A DNA stretch of 11,761 nt from Actinomycetota bacterium (GTDB lineage: Bacteria; Actinomycetota; Actinomycetes; S36-B12). The notes beneath the pieces were generated by a model, which saw only the letters and a list, made by a program, of their open reading frames with translations, was not told the origin of the DNA and did not search any database. The stretch lies in the NCBI GenBank assembly GCA_003456155.1, contig DMPC01000205.1, positions 2,559 through 14,319 of the forward strand, written 5' to 3'. The position numbers and the translations under genes were made by a program. Every line of letters starts with the position of its first letter. Position 1 is the stretch's first letter. Shown here piece after piece: positions 5,966 through 11,399 of the stretch.

Positions 5966-7947
5966 CGCGGGCCCACCTGACCGACGGTCGTGAGATCGCC
6001 GTCCTTCTTGTCCATCTCCGCCTCGTACGGGTCAGGCACGCCGTAGTTGTACGGACGCTCCGTCACCACAGGAAGGACGGCGAAGTTCTCCAGCGGCACC
6101 GGCGTGGGCGTCTGCCACTCGAGGGACTTCGAGCCCCACGGGTTGCTCGAGGCGATCTCACCGCTGCGCCAGGAGTGGACGATCGCAGCGAGGAAGATCA
6201 GCATGCCGAGCCCGATGACGTAGGCGCCGATGGTCGAGATCCAGTTCGAGATGTTGAACATGTCGTCGAACTGCAGCACGCGACGTGGCTGACCCTGGAG
6301 TCCGGCGACGAACATCGAGCCGAACGTGATCTGGAAGCCCGCGAACGCCGTCCAGAGACCGATGGACCCGAGGCGCTCGTCGAGGATGCGACCGGTCATC
6401 TTCGGGAAGAAGAAGGCGATGCCGCCCATCGCGCCGAACAGGCCGGCGCCCATGAGCATGTAGTGGAAGTGGGCCACCACGAACATGCTGCCGTGGAAGT
6501 ACTGATCCGCGGGAACGTCGGACAGGTAGACGCCCGTGACGCCGCCGATCATCTTGTTGAAGACCACAGCGTAGATCGCCATCAGCGGCAGGCGAGTCCA
6601 GACGGTGGATCTCCAGAAGGTGCCGATGGCCACCAGGACCAGGAAGCCCACCGGGATGGAGATCATCTCCGTCGACAGCATGAACGGATAGTTGACCGCC
6701 GGAGCCCAGCCGGTCATGTACATGTGGTGGGCCCAGACGAGTCCGCTCAGCGCAACCACGCCCACGATGCCCGCCACCGCGAAGTTGAACGAGAACAGCG
6801 GGCGACGTAGGAACACCGGCATGATCTCCAGCGCAACCGCCATAGAGGGGATCAGGATGACGTAGACCTCAGGATGCCCCAGGAGCCAGAAGAGGTTCTC
6901 GTACAGCCAGACGCTGCCACCCTCGACCGGGTTGAAGAACACCGTGTTCCAGATCCGGTCGGTGAGGCCGAGGATCTGCGAGTACTGGAAGAACGGGAAG
7001 GCGTAGAGGCCCATCAGGGATGCGGCGAAGGTGCCGTACACCAGGATCGGCGTGCGCGACCAGGTCATTCCCTTAGCCCGCATCGTCAGGATTGTCGTCA
7101 TCAGGTTGACGCTCGCGATGGCCGTGGAGACGGCGAAGACGATGATCGTCAGCTGGTAGCCCAGCATTCCCGGCGGCGCCTGCGCGGCGAGCGGGTAGTA
7201 GACAGACCAGCCGTCCTGGATGCCTCCCACGAACATCGAGCTCACGAGGCAGACCACGGCCGCGACGAGGAGCCACAGGCTCAGCGCGTTGAGTCGCGGG
7301 AAAGCCATGTCACGGGCACCGATCATCATCGGCACGATGAAGTTGCCGACCGGACCGCTCATCACGACGATCATCCCGATGATCATCGCGATGCCGTGCG
7401 TTCCGATGATCGAGTTGTAGAAGGTCGGTGAGAAGACCTCGGCCCAGGTGACGCCGAGCTCGGTGCGGATCAGCATGGCGAGGATGCCGCCGAACCCCAG
7501 GATGACCATCACGACCACGAGGTACTGGATGCCCACGACCTTGTGATCGGTCGTGAACTTGAAGTACCTGCGGACACCGAGGTCCTTGCCGGCCATGTAC
7601 TCCGCGTCGGCGTGCGTGATGTCGCGACCCAAGAGCCAGCGGATGGGGCCGACGAAGGCCCCCATGCCAAGCATGAAGCCGATGACCCAGCCGATCAGAA
7701 CGGCGAGGTACACGTACTCGGGCTCATCCGGCGCGAACGTGGCGTTCGAGGCCGACGTGGGCGTGAGTGCGGCGGTGACCCAGCCCGCCACGGCGGCCAT
7801 AACGATGCCCGTGAGCAGCCCCGTGCCGAAGTTGAGGTGACGCATGATGCCGCCCGGCTTGCCGTGCTGGGGAGGCTGGGCGACCTCAGCACCGAACACG
7901 ATGGCGGATGCCCCCGTGGGTGCCGACGCGGTGACATCCGTGGTCAT
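5962..7947 (-). CDS. ctaD: Heme-copper oxidase subunit I, A-type scaffold with D channel but no K channel
   Basis: The 661-residue catalytic subunit has 14 membrane segments: the standard 12 plus two extra at about 39-61 and 77-102. All metal ligands are visible: heme a His184 and His495, heme a3 His493, CuB His358, His407 and His408. The cross-linking Tyr362 lies in GHPEVY, and the propionate-binding Arg555-Arg556 and Asp481 are present. D-channel residues are kept: Asp213, Asn202, Asn220, Ser274/Thr275 and Glu360. The K channel is not: Leu373, Val433 and Leu436 replace Ser, Thr and Lys. It presumably reduces oxygen at the cytoplasmic membrane. NO reduction is the main alternative, but the retained Tyr argues against it. 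The ATG overlaps the subunit II stop as ATGA, with GGGAGG (7953-7958) five bases upstream. Confidence 0.95.
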   Translation of the reverse strand: MTTDVTASAPTGASAIVFGAEVAQPPQHGKPGGIMRHLNFGTGLLTGIVMAAVAGWVTAALTPTSASNATFAPDEPEYVYLAVLIGWVIGFMLGMGAFVGPIRWLLGRDITHADAEYMAGKDLGVRRYFKFTTDHKVVGIQYLVVVMVILGFGGILAMLIRTELGVTWAEVFSPTFYNSIIGTHGIAMIIGMIVVMSGPVGNFIVPMMIGARDMAFPRLNALSLWLLVAAVVCLVSSMFVGGIQDGWSVYYPLAAQAPPGMLGYQLTIIVFAVSTAIASVNLMTTILTMRAKGMTWSRTPILVYGTFAASLMGLYAFPFFQYSQILGLTDRIWNTVFFNPVEGGSVWLYENLFWLLGHPEVYVILIPSMAVALEIMPVFLRRPLFSFNFAVAGIVGVVALSGLVWAHHMYMTGWAPAVNYPFMLSTEMISIPVGFLVLVAIGTFWRSTVWTRLPLMAIYAVVFNKMIGGVTGVYLSDVPADQYFHGSMFVVAHFHYMLMGAGLFGAMGGIAFFFPKMTGRILDERLGSIGLWTAFAGFQITFGSMFVAGLQGQPRRVLQFDDMFNISNWISTIGAYVIGLGMLIFLAAIVHSWRSGEIASSNPWGSKSLEWQTPTPVPLENFAVLPVVTERPYNYGVPDPYEAEMDKKDGDLTTVGQVGPR

Positions 7948-8801
7948 GTTGCCCTCCCTGCACCGCTCTCACGGGCCCACGAGTCGAAGGCATCCTTCTC
8001 GAGGACCTGGATCCTCGTCTGCATGTATGCGTGATGGAGCCCACAGAGCTCGGCACACCGGACGTTGAAGGTGCCGAGCTTGTTCGGCGTGACGCCCGTC
8101 TGCGTGATCGCACCCGGATTCGCGTCGATCTTCACGCCGAGCTCGACGGCCCAGAAGTTGTGGATCACGTCCTTCGAGGTGACGTTGAAGTAGACGGCTC
8201 GGTCCTTCGGCAGGTACAGGACGTCGGAGGTGAGCCCACCGTGCTGCGGATACTCGAAGGTCCATACCCACTGCTGGCCGGTGACATTCACGATCAGGGC
8301 CTGGTCACCGCCGGGCTGCTCGTCGGCGCTCACGGTGCCGTAGGAGTTCGCGGTGATGGACGCGAGCTCCATGAGGCCCCACACGACGAGGAACATGGCG
8401 AGCACGCTCGAGACGACGGTCCAGAGGACGACACCGATCGTGTTCGAGCGGATCGCCGGGCTCTCATCGGCCGGCACCTCGTCACCTGAGACGTGCTTCC
8501 ATCCCAGGAGGCTGTAGACCAGAACCGCGAAGACGAAAGCCGTGATCGGGATCGACACCAGGGTGAACACGAAGACCGTGGTCTCGATGTCCTCCATGAT
8601 CGGGGACGCCGGAGCACCCGACTGGTTCATCGCGGCGAGGATGAGCCAGCACAGCGGGAGCAGGAGGAATCCGATGATGACGGTCAGGATCATGATCGAC
8701 CGGGCGTAGGGGCGTTTGGCCCAGTCGCGAACCCGGTGCATGGACGGCGGCCGGTTGGTGGGCGCCTCCGGCGCGTCGGGCGGCGGGGTCGTCGTCGTCA
8801 T
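7944..8801 (-). CDS. ctaC: Heme-copper oxidase subunit II with intact CuA site and an extra N-terminal helix
   Basis: The 285-residue protein accepts electrons outside the membrane and passes them to subunit I. The CuA ligands are complete: His214 (DVIHNFW), then Cys249, Glu251, Cys253, His257 and Met260 in CAELCGLHHAYM. The aromatic electron-entry segment GQQWVWTFEYP is at 175-185. Three membrane segments are seen (about 35-57, 74-98 and 118-146); the usual form has two, so the first is extra, and there is no lipoprotein cysteine. No CxxCH heme motif follows, so it is not a caa3-type fusion. In NTIGVVLWT (120-128) the residue three before Trp127 is Val124, where K-channel enzymes have the entry Glu. 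GAGG (8809-8812) lies seven bases before the ATG, which overlaps the upstream cupredoxin gene's stop as ATGA. Confidence 0.94.
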   Translation of the reverse strand: MTTTTPPPDAPEAPTNRPPSMHRVRDWAKRPYARSIMILTVIIGFLLLPLCWLILAAMNQSGAPASPIMEDIETTVFVFTLVSIPITAFVFAVLVYSLLGWKHVSGDEVPADESPAIRSNTIGVVLWTVVSSVLAMFLVVWGLMELASITANSYGTVSADEQPGGDQALIVNVTGQQWVWTFEYPQHGGLTSDVLYLPKDRAVYFNVTSKDVIHNFWAVELGVKIDANPGAITQTGVTPNKLGTFNVRCAELCGLHHAYMQTRIQVLEKDAFDSWARESGAGRAT

Positions 8802-9502
8802 GCGACGACCTCGAAGGTGCCGGCCATCCAGCCGCGCTGCTGCATGGGACCCCCGAACTCCTGGTACATGTCACCGCACGGGTACTCGCAGTTCCAGACG
8901 TACGTGCCCGCATCACCGGTGATGAACGTGATGGAGACCTTCTGGGGGTCCACGGGATAGCCGTTGCTGTCGGTCTTGGCATTTCCCGCGTTCATCGGCA
9001 GGGGCACCGACAGGAAGAAGTCCGGCTGTGTCGCCTCGGGGTACTGATGCACGGTGAAGGTGTGACCGACCTCGTTCGACTTGATCTCGGTGACCTTCTT
9101 GCCGTTCCACGTCATGGTGCCGTCCATGGTGCCGTGCACCTTCGCGAAGTACGGGTTGTAGATCTGGCCGCCGCTGTCGTACTGGGTGAAGTGGATCGTC
9201 ACGACCGAATTCGCGGGCACCTCGATGCTCGTGGATGGGCCATAGAACGGCTGTCCGCTGAGCAGCACGTTGTTGATGGGAGAGTCCGCACGAGGTGGCG
9301 GCACGGCCGCGGAGCTGTTCGGGTAGACGTCCATGTGCAGCTCGTAGTGCGGAAGCTCGCCCTGGGGCGTCGACTTCGTGCCGACCTTCTTGGCGACGAT
9401 GGCATCGGGCTCGGCCCCGTTGACGGAGCTGAACACCCCGATGCCGGCGACGACGGCGACCCCGAGGACCACCGCGACTACAGTCGCGAGAAACCTCTTC
9501 AT
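8798..9502 (-). CDS. Membrane-anchored cupredoxin-like protein, oxidase-linked
   Basis: The 234-residue protein begins MKRFLATVVAV, a signal anchor or signal peptide (about 5-24), and the rest is predicted to be outside the membrane. A cupredoxin-like fold is suggested by GHTFTVHQ (146-153) and by the closing hairpin DAGTYVWNCEYPCGDMY (197-213) with GWMAGTFEV (224-232). Candidate metal ligands are His147, Cys205, Cys209, Met220 and Met226. The Cys pair has CuA spacing, but Tyr213 and Phe216 stand where the CuA His and Met would be, so it is neither a normal CuA nor a normal type-1 copper site. ATG 9502 is chosen because the hydrophobic segment follows directly; a longer frame to 9679 would run across the divergent ctaG start. 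It is the first gene of the oxidase operon. It could be an electron donor, an extra subunit or a copper chaperone. Confidence 0.82.
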   Translation of the reverse strand: MKRFLATVVAVVLGVAVVAGIGVFSSVNGAEPDAIVAKKVGTKSTPQGELPHYELHMDVYPNSSAAVPPPRADSPINNVLLSGQPFYGPSTSIEVPANSVVTIHFTQYDSGGQIYNPYFAKVHGTMDGTMTWNGKKVTEIKSNEVGHTFTVHQYPEATQPDFFLSVPLPMNAGNAKTDSNGYPVDPQKVSITFITGDAGTYVWNCEYPCGDMYQEFGGPMQQRGWMAGTFEVVA

Positions 9503-9666
9503 GGCCCCCCACTCGAGTCGACGCACCTGACGCATCCTGGGCCGTTGCCAGAACGGCTGGACACTAGCGGCTTCCGGGACGATGCAGGCGCAGAATCGCC
9601 CGATTCGCCCCACGAGTTCACGCGAGCACCATCGGGGACGAGGACCGACGCCTCTAGGGTGAAGCC
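9503..9666. promoter_or_regulatory. Divergent promoter region between the oxidase operon and ctaG
   Basis: These 164 bases must hold the start signals for the minus-strand operon and, unless it has another promoter, for ctaG. A -10-like TAGTGT lies on the minus strand at 9561-9566, but its -35 partner is poor. On the plus strand TAGGGT (9655-9660) ends six bases before the ctaG ATG, compatible with a leaderless message; its -35 is also poor. A perfect inverted repeat GCCGTT-N5-AACGGC (9541-9557) sits just downstream of the TAGTGT box. Neither promoter call is firm. Confidence 0.4.
9541..9557. promoter_or_regulatory. GCCGTT-N5-AACGGC palindrome, possible operator or leader hairpin
   Basis: Two perfect 6-base arms flank GCCAG. 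The element lies 39-55 bases before the cupredoxin start and overlaps the expected transcription start if TAGTGT (9561-9566) is the -10 box. It could bind a dimeric repressor or fold in the leader RNA. No regulator gene is present in the window, and a 6-base palindrome can occur by chance. Confidence 0.3.
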
Positions 9667-10569
9667 ATGTGGGTGCCACCCGATGTGAGCCCCTGGACCC
9701 CGGATCTCTTCGTGGGCCTCAACCTGCTCCTGCTGGCGGTCCTGTACGTGTGGGGCGCTCGCCGGGCCGGACGTCGCCTGCGTTCCCCCTGGTCGCCCTT
9801 GCGCACGATGGCGTTCCTCGCCGCGATGCTGCTTCTCGGGGCCGCCTACCTCGGGCCCTTCACCACGTGGGCCCACCTGCTCTTCTGGCCCCACATGGCG
9901 CAGCACCTCATCGTGATGATGCTGGCGGCCCCCTTCATCGTCCTGTCATCACCCGTGCGCCTGGCGTTCCTCAATCTCGGCGCGAGCGGTCGGCGCAGGC
10001 TCGTCCGCGTGCTTCGCAGCCCCGTAGCGCTGGTGCTGACGAACCCGGTCGTCACATGGATCCTCTTCGCGACGGTGCTGCTCGGAGTCCACGTCACCCC
10101 GGTCATGGAGTGGGTGATCAACGACCACGACGCGATGGACTTCGTGGAGCGCCCGATCTACCTGATCGTGTCGCTCCTGTTCTACTACCCGCTCATCGGG
10201 ACCGACCTGATCGCCCGACGGCCCGCACCGAGTGTGCGACTGGTGTCGCTGGGCCTGATGATGATCCCCGAGACGGGGCTGGGCATGATCATCCACTTTG
10301 CGCCGGTGCCGCTGTACCCGACCTACGTGGAGGCTGCCGCGCTGGTCGGCGTGGACCCTATGGCCGATCAGAAGTTCGCCGGCGCGATGATGTGGGCGAT
10401 CGCGATGGTGCTCGACGGGGCGTGGATGATGGTGGCCGCCCTGGAGTGGTGGCGTGACCAGGAGGCCCTGACGAATCGTCTCGAACGGGACGAGGCCCGC
10501 GAAGCAGCCGCGGAAGCGCTGGCGGCTACGGCGACGGGAGCACCACCACGAGATCCCCCACCTTCATGA
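9667..10569 (+). CDS. ctaG: Cytochrome c oxidase assembly protein, caa3-type CtaG family
   Basis: The 300-residue membrane protein has about seven helices. The family signature is clear: WAHLLFWPHMAQHLIVMML (68-86), with His70, His76 and His80, followed by AAPFIVLSSPVR (87-98). A short helix-helix loop and the closing LEWWRDQEA (259-267) also match. The family is required for oxidase assembly in Bacillus-type systems, probably through insertion of CuB; the histidines are likely copper ligands. It diverges from the oxidase operon across 164 bases, so the two are probably co-regulated. AGGG (9656-9659) lies seven bases before the ATG, though a leaderless start is possible. The tail after about 275 is Ala-rich and then Pro-rich. 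Its last 44 bases overlap the convergent transpeptidase gene, so residues from about 287 onward are read from DNA that also codes on the other strand. Confidence 0.92.
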   Translation: MWVPPDVSPWTPDLFVGLNLLLLAVLYVWGARRAGRRLRSPWSPLRTMAFLAAMLLLGAAYLGPFTTWAHLLFWPHMAQHLIVMMLAAPFIVLSSPVRLAFLNLGASGRRRLVRVLRSPVALVLTNPVVTWILFATVLLGVHVTPVMEWVINDHDAMDFVERPIYLIVSLLFYYPLIGTDLIARRPAPSVRLVSLGLMMIPETGLGMIIHFAPVPLYPTYVEAAALVGVDPMADQKFAGAMMWAIAMVLDGAWMMVAALEWWRDQEALTNRLERDEAREAAAEALAATATGAPPRDPPPS

Positions 10570-11320
10570 AGTCGTAGACCGCCTTCGCGTCCTTGTCGGC
10601 CATGCGGATGCACCCGCCCGTCGCGATGGGCAGCCCGAGGGACGACACCGGATGCATGCGCGTCCCGTCGTAGTAGCGGGGGATGCTGTGGAAGCCGATC
10701 GGCGACTTCGTATCCGGGCCGTACGTGAAGCGGACCATGTTGTTGAAGGTCACCCGGGAGTTCGGGTTGCCGGACTGCTCGGACTTGGAGAACACCCGGT
10801 AGGTGCCCTTGGCCGGACGATCCCACCGGCCCACGACGGGGTAGCGCCCGACGACCTCGTTGCGCTTGTTCATCAGCCACACCGTCATGAGGGCCTTGTC
10901 ATAGACGATCCGCTTGCCGGTGTGCTTGTCCAGGGGACGATCGGGCACGTTGCGGGCCTTCTGCTCCCGGGTCGCGGGCTTCGGCTTCTTCGGCTTGGGC
11001 GGGCGGGGGATCGGTGAGGCCGCGGTCGACGGCACCGGGTCGACGGTCGGGGTGGGATCGGCGCTCGTCGGGGCACTGGAACCGGCGGAAGCGCTCGGAC
11101 TGGCCGAAGCGCTCGGACTCGCCGACGAGGGTGCCGTCCCGGGCAGGTCGTCGTTGGAGCGATACGCAGCGCCGAGGAGCAGGGGGCGCGACTCCGTGGT
11201 CGCCCGCAGCGGTGACGCGTCGACGGCCACCGCCGACGGGTTTCCGCTCTGGAGGACGACGGCGGCGATCCCGACCACGGCGAGCGTCGACACAGCCGCC
11301 ATGGGGAAGACACGGCGCAC
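10526..11320 (-). CDS. Secreted or membrane-anchored L,D-transpeptidase (YkuD domain)
   Basis: The protein is 264 residues from GTG 11320. It has a basic start and hydrophobic anchor (about 2-23), then a Ser/Ala/Pro linker (about 60-105), a Pro-Lys hinge RPPKPKKPKP (106-115), and a YkuD domain (about 135-261). The catalytic pieces are His211 in GFHSIP and Cys237 in TGGCIRM, followed by VGDLVVVL at the end. Such enzymes make 3-3 cross-links or attach proteins in peptidoglycan outside the membrane. The usual SHGC is TGGC here. A longer frame opens with TTG at 11341 (271 residues), and ATG 11302 would give a shorter one. None has a good ribosome site, so the start is unsettled. It converges on ctaG with a 44-base overlap and diverges from the next gene by about 60-80 bases. 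There is no evident link to the oxidase. Confidence 0.88.
   Translation of the reverse strand: MRRVFPMAAVSTLAVVGIAAVVLQSGNPSAVAVDASPLRATTESRPLLLGAAYRSNDDLPGTAPSSASPSASASPSASAGSSAPTSADPTPTVDPVPSTAASPIPRPPKPKKPKPATREQKARNVPDRPLDKHTGKRIVYDKALMTVWLMNKRNEVVGRYPVVGRWDRPAKGTYRVFSKSEQSGNPNSRVTFNNMVRFTYGPDTKSPIGFHSIPRYYDGTRMHPVSSLGLPIATGGCIRMADKDAKAVYDFMKVGDLVVVLPSP
11088..11119 (-). repeat. 18-bp tandem duplication in the transpeptidase linker
   Basis: GAAGCGCTCGGACT occurs at 11088-11101 and again at 11106-11119, an 18-base period. It encodes the repeated Ser-Ala-Ser-Pro units of the linker between membrane anchor and YkuD domain. Linker length probably varies between strains by slippage here. Confidence 0.6.
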
Positions 11321-11399
11321 ATCGCGATGATAGGTCCCCAACCCCGGTATTCACGGCTGCGACCCGCAGCAGGAGCCCCGGCCGTGGGAGCATGGCCCC

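Noticed and set aside
5884..6810. 308-codon plus-strand frame antisense to subunit I
   Set aside because: Composition (His, Arg, Asp, Glu-rich) is typical of antisense shadows; subunit I is conclusively coding on the other strand.
5962..7947. cbb3 or A2 (Tyr-Ser) type assignment for subunit I
   Set aside because: The helix VI motif is GHPEVY with the Glu and Tyr of the A1 type, and the neighbours are CuA subunit II and a COX3-like protein, not FixO/FixP cytochromes.
7944..8801. caa3-type subunit II with fused cytochrome c
   Set aside because: The protein ends soon after the CuA motif and has no CxxCH.
9503..9679. N-terminal extension of the cupredoxin gene to 9679
   Set aside because: The extra 59 residues look unlike coding sequence, place the hydrophobic signal anchor internally, and would run past the divergent ctaG start at 9667. 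ATG 9502 puts the anchor at the N-terminus.
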